Shown here: positions 36,566 through 47,800 of the stretch, in pieces
How positions within the stretch are numbered: the first letter of the stretch is position 1
Layout of the letters: each line of letters starts with the position of its first letter
NCBI GenBank assembly: GCA_914767715.1
Contig: OU612068.1
Coordinates: 5,890,001 to 5,954,000 of the forward strand
Origin: Membranipora membranacea
Taxonomy: Eukaryota; Bryozoa; Gymnolaemata; Cheilostomatida; Membraniporidae
Direction: 5' to 3'
DNA length: 64,000 nucleotides
Translations under genes and position numbers: made by a program
Notes under the pieces: model-generated
Database searches by the model: none
Told to the model about the DNA's origin: nothing
Seen by the model: only the letters and a program-made list of their open reading frames with translations

Positions 36566-39500
36566 TCAGCAACTGTAGAAGATTATCCATAAAGAAATGA
36601 TTGCCATAATTGAGTGCTGTAAAAAGTTAACCTGAACGACAGAACTGGTACTCGTTGTGTCTGGTTCTTTCAAATCTGTAATGAGAGAAACAGGAGTGCT
36701 TGTAAAACCTAGCATTACTTTGTGAAACTGAAGATGTTCATTTTTACTTTAATCTCACTTGCTCACCATTGAAGGCTCATATGGTGTGAGAGGCAGATTA
36801 TGGCTTTTGTGGAGTTGGTTAATCTAATAAAAATAAGGGTTGTTTCAACATTTTTTACTTATTTAACTCAATTGCTAAGTCTATGATCAGATCTCAGAAC
36901 CTGCAGTAATGATTCCCAGGGAATCTTTCAATTTTTCAATAAGAATTTTTATTAGGAAGCTTTCTTAACCAGGCCCTTCCTATCACATCACTCAAATCAG
37001 CTTCAAATTTCATTCTCAATTAAATAGCAGGCATGTTGCGCTATCTTAGCAATGAACGATGGGCAATTTTCAATCAAAATACCCCCCAGGTAAAGAAACA
37101 CAACATACCTGAGCAGTCTGAGTAGCACCTGAGATTATCAGAAGTAGGTATTGATGCTGTAGAAGTAAATGAAGTACATGTACTGGAGGCAGCAGATCCT
37201 GCTGTTACCTGGTAACAAAACGTATATTAGACATTATTTCTCAGTGACTATATGACTTCGTACAACCATGACAAAATAACATGTGTATACACTTTTTATC
37301 ATGTCATGGTTGTACAACATTCAACTTTATCAACTTACCAATATCATGAGTTCCAAACTCATCTTGCAATGTGCTGTCGAGTGTCGATTCACTTACTTAC
37401 AATAGCTGGGCATGGACTGTGGAGAGTCTGATAAACATAATTGCTATAAAGCCATTGTATCACATGACTTACAGATATTGTGTGGCGAAGACTATTCAAC
37501 CTTGTGTCAGCCTCAGGTACACCTTTGTTTAGAAGTAGTACATTGTAGTCAGCACCTGATAGATACTGATCACCTATCTGTAGGAGCACCTCATAATCAG
37601 CAGCAGGTACGTTCATATGTAGGGTAAATGTTACCGATATTGTACCAGATTCAGGCAGCCACGGCTCTGCACTACTAAACTCCGCTATGTGACCACTGGT
37701 GTAAGTTGCTGTGCTGCAAATGTGAGTTGGACACATAGATAAAGCATAAATGCTGAAAATTTGAGAAGACGGTGATAATGTTAAGACGCCATAGATTTTC
37801 TACAATATTGCAAGAGCCAACACCCCAAGCTAGCAAAAAAGGCGAGGATCTTGGTATTTATTAGTTTTAGACCAACAAAAACTACAACAGAGTCGTAATA
37901 TTTCTTGAATGCTTTTCTCTCTCACTAAAAAATTGTTGGTAGTTACGCCAAATGATAGATGAACATTAAGATTCCCTTTACACGTTTGATGACCTAAAAT
38001 TGTTAGCAAGCCAATAGTCGTGGGTAGGGAGCATAGCTATAGTCTGAAAAAAGGTAGGGGAGGGGATAATCCTAGAGGGGTGAAGCCAAAAACTACAGGC
38101 CTGAAAAGGGAAGGAAGTTAGACACACCAGGTGATCATAGAAAACAGGAATACGCTATGCATGCTTACAGATGCAACTAGCCTGCTATCTGTCTTCATAA
38201 GGATCCTTCAATGTGCGTATTCATAAATTGCAGACACTCTTCCTGTCTTAACTTGGCCATATCCTCGCCAAAACCACCCCTAAAATTAGAAATAGTCGCA
38301 AGGGTACCTGCTTCGAAGCACGATTTTCACATCTCTCTCATCAGCTGGGGCTGCGTATCCATCATTAGTGAACTCGATAAGGAAACAGGCCTCAGAGTTT
38401 GTTGTCACGCTCTCTGGGAATACAGCCTTAGTCATTATTAGTCTGTACCCAAGGTTACTGTGAAAATATATCATATCATAATAATATCAAGGACATGACA
38501 GTTTTTGTTTTTATTATCATCATTATATAGGAGATATAAATCTAGAATAATCTTTTCTACATAATGTCAAGTCTTTGGCATTCAGGAAACAGTCACAGTT
38601 TAAATACCACCACCATAACTGAGTAAGTGTTGTTTGATAGCTATGCCATGCCATGCCATGCCATGCCTATGTCATGCAGCAAACAGGCGCAAATAACTTA
38701 AGCATATTTAATAAAGACAAATTGGTATAAAAATGAAGAGATTATTGCTTGTAATTATTTTGTCAGCCGTTAAGGGTCAAATGCCGGCCAGATATACAGA
38801 TTATAGGATATACTCCTGTTTTTGTATATTGATATCTTATGGGATTATTGCTAACGAACCCAAAACTACACCTAAAATGTTCTGACAGTGCCCCCTCCCC
38901 AAATCCAGCCAACAAAGCTACCACAACGGATATGATTTCGGTTGTTTATCATTTTGGATTATTTTAGAATGCTCTTGATTGTCGATATAAGAAGTTTATT
39001 GGACATGAATACAATTATGTGTGGATTTGGACAAAGAGTTTTGATTGTGACATGACACATACTTGATTATTTCATCAAAACATCCCTCTGTCTTCCAGCC
39101 ATCATAGACATCTGTATTCCACAGAACATTGAGGTAAACCCAGTGGAACATTGCCATCTCAGATTTAGCTGTTGTGCACTCGCTCCTATTAGATAAAAAA
39201 TACACAGTAGGTAGAGCTTATGAGTTTGTAGCTCAGAGGCAGAACAGGATCACAGATATAGACATATTATCTATGCTCTTTTGTACGAAATTGCAGGGAG
39301 AGGCTACTGGAGTATTATCACTGAAGAGAATATGTATATATAAGAGGGTGGTCTTATATCAGCTATCATTGTAGTTGAGATTAGGAACATTCACATTGAC
39401 TGTCGAGGTCAACAGTCGAAGTGCATATTCAACAAACCAGAATAGTGAAATCAAATCAACCAACCAAGTGACATCATTTGATTTGGCCAATAATACCTTG

Positions 39501-42006
39501 GAGGATTGACATTACAAGTTTCCCCACCCATAACCACATATTTAGTATCTTCCTCCAAATACGGATAGTCAACAGCAACATCTGTGTATGTACCATAGTC
39601 TGCTGGGCCAGCCAGGAAACAGTCATTGTTGTGGCCTACAATCCGACGAGAACCAATTATTCACTACATATATTGTTCGCGACGAACAAGGACTTATTTG
39701 TAAGAGTTATACTCCAAAATTACAACGTAGTCCATGCCATTCATTGTCGGCATTATCAGCATATCAGCATTGGTTTTGTTAGATTATCCGATGGACCTCA
39801 CCATTGTAATTGTCCATACTGTCCAACAACTTTGCTTTTAATCATCGGTATGAAGTGATTGTCAGACGAATTTAAATGGTTCCAATTTTTTCCTCCATTT
39901 CCCATCAACACATCAACTTACCGATCCTTGAAGCATTATTGGTGTAATCCCGATAATCAGCAGCAGTAAGAGCTGAACTGGTTCCTGTCATCTCTTTTTT
40001 TTCTGCCAAATATCTCATCAATATATTTCTTTCCTCTGGCAGTGCATCAAGTAATGCTGCCATCACATTCTTCCTGTTCTGGATATCCGCGTCTGTCAAA
40101 TCTCCTTCATTGCCAAAGTTTGTTGAGTAGTACCACGATCCTGTAATATGTATTTTGTAAATCAATGACTTTTCTAGAGGTGTCACTCACCCAGTTAATA
40201 TGTGGCTTAGTTTTCTGGTGAACACAATTGATTAGGTCATTGGTCTTGTCTACAAGCTGGCACTGGTGAGTAATACGTTTACCATGTTCAAATGCGCCTC
40301 TACTGGCTGGAAAAGAGGAGCCAAATAACTCCCACCTGATTAAACCATCATTTTTTTTCAAGAATCCCCATCATGTATGGAAAGGACTACTGAAGCCGGG
40401 AATCAAATCTGTTACAATCTCTTAATCATAGACAACTCCTGTCACCTTCAATCATTGGTGATACAAAACTCACCCCAAACACCAACAAACCCAGCCTGCA
40501 TGGCCAGTATCACATCTTTATTAGCTTGAAGGTAGGGCTTAATCTGTGCTATATGAGCTAACACTTGAGCTGGTGTGGCATCTTTTATTTCGGCTTCCTA
40601 AAAGCAAAGAAGTTTTTGTCGTTCACTCAAAGCAATTAAACTAAACAATACACAATTTATTTCCTGGCACTAATATATATAAAATAATATTGTAATATGA
40701 GCATCGCCGATGCCAAACGACCCAAGTTTCTGAGGCTGCAGCTCTCCTTCATAAATATTTTGAGTTGCTTGTTGCACTACATATAGATTTGGCCACCAAT
40801 CAGAAATAGTCTGGCAGAATTCTCATTCTCCTGTAAACCCCAGGACAATCTCGGATCTGTATGTTGATGAAAATGTTTTAACAGTTTTATATCAAAATTT
40901 ATTCTTACCTGAACATCGGTGTAGGCAAACACAACTACGGCTTTAAACCCTGAATTTCTTATGACATCAAAATCTTCTTGTATGTTTGTAAGAAATGCTG
41001 TCGATATATCCGAGTCTGTGAAATTGTCTAATAACCATTGTCTCCATACAATATTAGCGTTGTCAGTGTTGCGATGGTGAGATAGCGTGTCAACCTTAAA
41101 AGGAAAACACAATTATAAAACAGCCTGTTCAAATGATACATCTAATTCGGATGATATTATATGTAATGTTCACCAGTGATTGAATTGGCCGAGTAGCACC
41201 TAACTATGTGGAGATAACTCACGGTGAGAGGAACATGAGCACTAGAACGAGTAATGAGTAGAACAGTTGCTCCTCTTCCAGGGTTTATAACTCCAGCAGT
41301 AGATGTCTGATATGTGATTTCTGTGTACCTGGTGTTAAGTAGAAACATGGATGATTTTTAATTCCTATTACCATAAAACTTTAATTCACCTAGCAGGCGA
41401 GTCTATTTTAAATACAGAGCTACCAATGCCCATCCCAACAGAATATTCACTGAGCATGGTTCCTTGGGATATAGACAAGCGTGACTCCAATTGGCTTGTA
41501 TTATGCTGCCTGGATACATTTCAGAACGCATACATTTCAATGTTGAACCCCATACTCGCTTTGTTAGAAGACGTTCGATTAGTAACCAGATGATTGACTC
41601 CCAAAGAAAAGAAGACAACTAGAACTCACCCTGCTGTAGAACCGGATAACTGTGAGCAGATTGTACATCCTAGGATAGAAACGCAACATAAGGAAGTCAG
41701 AATCTACAGAATCTATATAACGGGATTCTGCAAACTTATTTATTAATGCATATATGTAATGGATCTCTATTTCACACATTTTCTATCTTCATGTAATCAG
41801 CTACAAACCCGGTGATAAACAATATATTGTTTCCCAGTTATGCTGTGTACCTGAGAATATATCATGTCGTCACAACATGTCACGGCAATTAGAAATCCTC
41901 TCCTGATCCAGGATCCACCAACGCAGTAATTTATTCACTCACCATAAGATAAACTGTAATTCTGCAGCAAAACAAGCACAACACTCAGAACTGTTTGTAC
42001 CTTCAT
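36566..42006 (-). CDS. Gene C: secreted DUF4874-DUF4832 paralogue with altered key residues
   Basis: Twelve exons in transcript order: 41943-42006, 41630-41669, 41223-41328, 40909-41094, 40474-40597, 39922-40140, 39497-39635, 39063-39185, 38308-38457, 37473-37713, 37109-37208, 36566-36675; 533 aa. The signal peptide is MKVQTVLSVVLVLLQNYSLS. The frame is open throughout and splice sites are good, so it looks like a live gene. Compared with A and B, four motifs are changed: RFAYTDDQ is VFAYTDVQ, GEWYYS is GSWYYS, RTPALK is RYLAEK, and GHHNDC is GHNNDC. The C-terminal exon encodes a Ser/Thr-rich spacer (DTTSTSSVV) and a hydrophobic end (IMAIISLWIIFYSC), a plausible GPI-anchor signal. A second, near-identical first exon lies upstream at 42726-42789. 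Its neighbour D is about 97-98% identical by eye. Confidence 0.87.
38645..38666. repeat. CCATG pentanucleotide repeat
   Basis: Just over four CCATG units in the intron of gene C between exons 8 and 9. The matching position of gene D lacks the expansion. Confidence 0.85.
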
Positions 42007-42530
42007 ACTGTGAAAAGCCAAAATGTTGAGATAATAGATCTGAGCCTATGTGGGTCCCGCCAAGTACAAATAATGATGAACTTTGGTGAAGTATAAATAT
42101 AATTTATCTGGATAGTCACAGCTCACTTGACACACCTATCCAATGTCAGACTACCGATAAGCCAACCATTGCAGCCATCTACATATCGCCTTTTAATTAC
42201 CCCAGGTCTATGAAATCCAGGCTACATCACCCAACATGGACAAAAACTATGAGCCAACAAACTTATGTAACATGAGTTGAGTTATCATAAATGGCTATGG
42301 CCTATGGCATACTAATACACTTTACTTTGTGTTTTTAGCAGAGCCCATAAATTTTCTACAAAGACTCTGAAAATACTTAACATATTACAAAGATTACTGA
42401 TATACATAAATGATACATATGGCGATGCTTTATACACAGGTAGACTTTTACAGCATGGAATATGTGGTGCAGAACTGGTAATTATTCACGGGAGTTACAG
42501 GCTCATGAGGAAGAAGGGGACAACTCTGAG

Positions 42531-42597
42531 CAAATATAATTATTACACTGTGAAAACCAGGAAGGGTGTCACACCCTCCCTGGTTTCCTCAGTGTAA
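42531..42597. repeat. Upstream hairpin, proximal copy
   Basis: An imperfect hairpin formed by ACACTGTGAAAACCAGGAAG and its inverted partner CCTGGTTTCCTCAGTGT. It lies about 530 bp upstream of the proximal gene C start, at the junction of the two promoter modules. Confidence 0.65.
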
Positions 42598-42725
42598 ACA
42601 ATATTTCAGTTTCCCCAGTTTTATGCTGTGTACCTGAGAATATATCATGTCGTCACAACATGTCACGGAAATCGATAATTTTCTGCTTATCCAGGATCTA
42701 GCACCACAGTATTTTATTCACTCAC

Positions 42726-42789
42726 CATAGGATAGTCTGTAATTCTGCAGCAAAACGAGCACAACACTCAGAACTGTTTGTACCTTCAT
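42726..42789 (-). CDS. Alternative first coding exon of gene C
   Basis: A 64-nt exon with ATG at 42787-42789 and donor GTGAGT, encoding MKVQTVLSVVLVLLQNYRLS. It differs from the proximal signal-peptide exon by one residue near the end (R for S), has the same phase, and could be spliced to exon 2 at 41669, skipping the proximal exon. Both exons therefore look functional, so two promoters may drive one gene. Confidence 0.65.
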
Positions 42790-43313
42790 ACTGTGAACAG
42801 CCAAAGTATTGAGATAATAGAGCTGAGCCTATGTGGGTCCCACCAAGTACTAAGAATAATGATGAGTTTTGGTGAAGTGTAAATATACTTTATCTGGATA
42901 GTCACGTCACAGCTCACTAGACACACCTTTTCAATGTCAGACTACCGATAAGCCAACCATTGCAGCCATCTACATATCGCCTTTTAATTACCCCCAGGGC
43001 TATGAAATTCAGGCTACATCACACAACATGGACAAAAACTATAAGCCAAACTTATGTAACATGACTTGACTTATCATTAATGGCTACGGCATACTGACAC
43101 ACTTTACTTGCAGAGCCCATAATTTTCTAAGAAAATACCAAGCCTCTGAAAATACTCAACCTATTAGAAAGATTACTGATATACATAAATGATACATATG
43201 GCGATGCTTTGCTATACACAGGTAGATTGTTACAGCAGGGAATATGTGGTGGCAGAACTGCTAATTATTCACGGAGTTATAGGCTCATGAGGAAGAAGGG
43301 GACAACTCTAGGC

Positions 43314-43385
43314 CAATATAATTATTACATTGTGAAAACCAGGGAGCATCCTTCCCTGGTTTTCACCATGTAATAATTATATTTG
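43314..43385. repeat. Upstream hairpin, distal copy in unit 1
   Basis: A 72-nt near-perfect palindrome with ends CAATATAATTATTACAT and ATGTAATAATTATATTTG around CCAGGGAGCATCCTTCCCTGG. It belongs to the same family as the hairpin at 42531-42597, but is better preserved. It lies about 530 bp 5' of the distal first exon. Confidence 0.8.
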
Positions 43386-44803
43386 CTTAGAGTTGTTATA
43401 GTACACTTAAGCCTGGTGCCCAATTACAGAAGGCAATCTCAAGATTTCACTCTAGAGGTCTTGCAGCAGGTTGCACAATAATATTACCACATCTTAGTTG
43501 TGGTTCATAATTGATTACGGAATCTCTAAGATTTTATCTAAATCTCAGTCCAATTGTAGCATATACAGCCAAAATCTCAGCTCTATGGTTCACAATTAAT
43601 TTTCAAAGATATCCGGTTGCAACTGTCACAATGGGTGGGTTGTAACAATCTCGGATGTCTGACGCCTTGCCTCCTTTAAAGCTGGCTTTGGATATGTTGG
43701 TTAAAATAGCAAGGTTTAGTCACTCACCACATTCCGAAGAATTAGTGCAACCAACTGAGACTCCTTCCAATCCCCGAGTAAATATCAGTTTTCTATATGG
43801 TGACCAGGTTTTAAGGTTTCCAAATAAAGCCAGACAACGTCTTTGCTTTTTTTGTTAATTCATCAGTCAGAACAGACTTACACCAACCAAGCTAGTAACT
43901 GACAATTTTTAATTTTTACAACAGTTTTATTGCTCACACTAAACAACATATTACTCAGTAATGAGTCAGTAATAATACAATCAATCAATCAAATCAATCA
44001 ATCAATCTGATTTCATCAGATATCAAATATTATACACTGGATTAGGCTAACCTGCTTCCTCCTTGTATCTCATTGTCCTTATCCGAAAAATCATTGGCAA
44101 CAGTAGAAGACACTGCAGAATGTGATAGTAATACGTCACTAAGCTTATTTTACATAGCTTTGCTTGTAGGGACATATCAGCATTTCTGATGTTTATTTGC
44201 AGTTATGAAAAGGAATTTAAATAGCGGCTATACAAAAGTGCAGATGACTCAGAAAGGTGCTACAGAATAGAGAAACATCCGTTCAAGAGACAAACAACAT
44301 TACAAGCATTTGTCTCTCAAACACAGAAATATATATCCAAAGCATTCCAAATGTGAATGTTCATCACAAGTACAAATGGTCAAGTCTGTCCGCATTGGGC
44401 CAAACCATAGAACTATTAATTAATGTATAGTCTCATTTTTGTTGAATCTTTGTTAGTATTATTTATTATTATTTTTTTGTCATTTTTTTTGTCACATCAT
44501 GAAAAACATTAATAATAATGAATTGTTGCTGACAATAAAAGTATTATAAATATAATATATCTACCATTGGCAAATCAACAGCTTCCATTTATTATATTAT
44601 GACTATGTTATTTTGTTTTATTTTATTTGTTTTCACTTCTTTTAGGGTATGATGATACTTCAGAAGTCGGCAGCAAGAAAAAAGATCCAAAGATCCGAAT
44701 AGGCCTAAGAAGCCAATGTCTGCATATACGCTGTTCATGCAGAATTACAGAATGCAGAATACTTGTTATCAATAGGATGCAACTTGCTGGGATCGTCCTC
44801 CTT
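43386..44803. other. Intergenic part of duplication unit 1
   Basis: About 1.4 kb matching 50833-52260 closely. It contains an AATC tetranucleotide run (43978-44006) and AT-rich sequence. Short open frames (for example around 43655-43858 and 44627-44851) are conserved with the other copy only as far as the whole duplication is, and show no protein motif, so none is called as a gene. Confidence 0.55.
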
Positions 44804-47800
44804 TCATGCAATAATATTATTAACGACAGAACTGGTACTTGTTGTGTCTGATTCTTTCAAATCTGTAATGAGAGAAACAGGAGTGCTTGTTAAACCTAGC
44901 ATTACTTTGTGAAACTGAAGATGTTCATTTTTACTTTAGTCTCACTTGCTCACCATTGAAGGCTCATATGGTGTGAGAGGCAGACTATGGCTTTTGTGGA
45001 GTTGGTTAATCTAATAAAAATAAGGGTTGTTTCAACATTTTTTACTTATTTAACTCAATTGCTAAGTCTATGATCAGATCTCAAAACCTGCAGTAATGAT
45101 TCCCAGGGAATTTTTCAATTTTTCAATAAGAATTTTTATTAGTAAGCTTTCTTAACCAGGTCCTTCCTATCACATCACTCAAATCAGCTTCAAATTTCAT
45201 TCTCAATTAAATAGCAGGCTGTCGCGCTATCTTAGCAATGAACGATGGGCAATTTTCAATCAAAAGACCCCCCAGGTAAAGAAACACAACATACCTGAGC
45301 AGTCTGAGTAGCACCTGAGATTATCAGAAGTAGGTATTGATGCTGTAGAAGTAAATGAAGTACATGTACTGGAGGCAGCAGATCCTGCTGTTACCTGGTA
45401 ACAAACAGAATATTAGACATTATTTCTCAGTGACTATATGACTTCGTACAACCATGACAAAATAACATGTGTATACACTTTTTATTATGTCATGGTTGTA
45501 CAACATTCAACTTTATCAACTTACCAATATCATGAGTTCCAAACTCATCTTGCAATGTGCTGTCGAGTGTCGATTCACTTACTTACAATAGCTGGGCATG
45601 GACTGTGGAGAGTTAGATAGACATAATTGCTATAAGGCCATTGTATCACATGACTTACAGATATTGTGTGGCGAAGATTATTCAACCCTGTGTCAGCCTC
45701 AGGTGCACCTTTGTTCAGAAGTAGTACATTGTAGTCAGCACCTGATAAATACTGATCACCTATCTGTAGGAGCACCTCATAATCAGCAGCAGGAACGTTC
45801 ATATGTAGGGTAAATGTTACCGATATTGTACCAGATTCAGGCAGCCATGGCTCTGCATTACTAAACTCTGCTATGTGACCACTGGTGTATGTTGCTGTAC
45901 TGAAAATGTGAGTTGGACACATAGATAAAGCATAAATGCTGAAAATTTGAGAAGATGGTGATAATGTTAAGACGCCATAGATTTTCTACGATATTGCAAG
46001 AGCCAACACCCCAAGCTAGCAGAAAAGGCGAGGATCTTGGTATTTATTAGTTTTAGACCAACAAAAACTACAACAGAGTCGTAATATTTTTTGAATGCTT
46101 TTCTCTCTCACTAAAAAATTGTTGGTAGTTACGCCAAATGATAGCTGAACATTAAGATTCCCTTTTATACAGGTTTTATGACCTAAAATTTTTAGCAAGC
46201 CAATAGTTGTGGGTAGGGAGCAGGGCTGTAGTTTGAGAAAGGTAGGGGAGGGGATAATCCTAGAGGGGCGAAGCCAAAAACTACAGGCCTGAAAAGGGAA
46301 GGAAGTTACACACACCAGGTGATCATAGAGAATAGGTTTACGCTATGCATGCTTACAGATGCAACTAGCCTGCTATCTGTCTTCATAAGGATCCTTCAAT
46401 GTGCATATTCATAAATTGCAGAAGGATTCAATACAGAAAACGGAATACAATCCACAGCGTATGTCGTCTACAAACAAACACACTAGACACTCTTCCTGTC
46501 TTAACTTGGCCATATCCTCGCCAAAACCACCCCTAAAATTAGAAATAGTTGCAAGGGTACCTGCTTCGAAGCACGATTTTCACATCTTTTTCATCAGCTG
46601 GGGCGGCGTATCCATCATTAGTGAACTCGATAAGGAAGCAGGCCTCAGAGTTTGATGTAACTCTCTCTGGAAATACAGCCTTAGTCAATCTCAGTCTGTA
46701 TCCAAGGTTACTGTGAAAAAACATCAATGTCATTGCAGTTATTTGTTTTTATTTTTATTATCGTTATATGAGAGATTTAAATCTAGAATAATCATTTCTG
46801 CATAATGTCATGGCCTTAGAATTCAGGAAACAGTCACAGTTTAAATACCACAGTGAAGTAAGTGCTAGAATATTGAATTTAACCTTCAACCACCATAAGT
46901 GTTGTTTGATAGCTTTACTGCCATGCAGCACCAGGCCCAAATAATTTACCAGAATTTAATGAAGACAAATTGGTATAAAAATGAACAGATTATTGACGTA
47001 AACAATCAATTTTGACAGCCATAAAAGGTCACTAGTCGGCCAGATATACTGTTTAGTTATAGGACATAATCCTGTTTTTGTATCTAGATGTCTTATGGGA
47101 TTATTGCTATACCAAACCCAGAACTACAGCCAAAAAATGACCCCCCCCCCCCACAATGCATATAATTGTAGTTGTTTTATATCATTTCTCATTATTTTAG
47201 CATGATCTTGATTGTCAATATGAGATATCTCTTGGATGTGTATCTCAATATATATATGTGGATATAGACAAAAATATTTGCTTGTGACATGGTACATACT
47301 TGATTATCTCATCAAAACATCCCTCTGTCTTCCAGCCATCATAGACTTTCTTATTCCACAGAACATTCAGATAAACCCAGTGGAACATTGCCATCTCAGA
47401 TTTAGCTGTTGTGCACTCGCTCCTATTAGATAAAAAATACACAGTAGGTAGAGCTTATGAGTTTGCAGCTCAGAGGCAGAACAGGATCACAGACATAGAC
47501 ATATTATCTATGCTCTTTTGTACGAAACTGCAAGGAGAGGCTATTGGAGTACTATCACTGAAGAGAATATGTATATATAAGAGGGTGGTCTTATATCAGC
47601 TATCATTGTAGTTGAGTTTAGGAACATTCACATTGACAGTCGAGGTCAACAGTCGAGGCGCATATTCAACAAACCAGAATAGTGAAATCAAATCAACCAA
47701 CCAAGTGACATCATTTGATTTGGCCAATAATACCTTGGAGGATTGACTTTACAAGTTTCACCACCCATAAACACATATTTAGTATCTTCCTCCAAATACG

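Larger units (their letters stand above)
41821..43390. repeat. Duplicated promoter and first-exon module of gene C (about 785 bp, twice)
   Basis: The segment from about 41821 to 42597 recurs from about 42598 to 43390, beginning in each case before GCTGTGTACCTGAGAATATA. Each copy holds a 64-nt signal-peptide exon with a good donor and its upstream flank. Gene D has one copy only, more like the distal one (it shares CGGAAATCGATAATTTTCTG). Confidence 0.85.
36635..44819. repeat. Tandem duplication, unit 1 (contains gene C)
   Basis: This unit repeats directly at 44820 to about 52274. Similarity runs without interruption through exons, introns and the 5' spacer. The left edge is inside the last exon of gene C, at AACGACAGAACTGG. 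The right edge is where TGCAATAATATTATT joins a second copy of that same exon sequence. Unit 1 is about 730 bp longer, mainly because it contains an extra copy of the promoter and first-exon segment. Confidence 0.85.

Noticed and set aside
39478-39858. Open frames on the plus strand opposite gene C exon 7, and the same at 47715-47954
   Set aside because: They are antisense to a verified exon and continue into its intron; repetition in C and D reflects the duplication.
44627-44851. Open frame GYDDTSEVGSKKKDP, present again at 52105-52300
   Set aside because: It has a possible acceptor, but conservation is fully explained by the recent duplication. No start, donor or family is visible.
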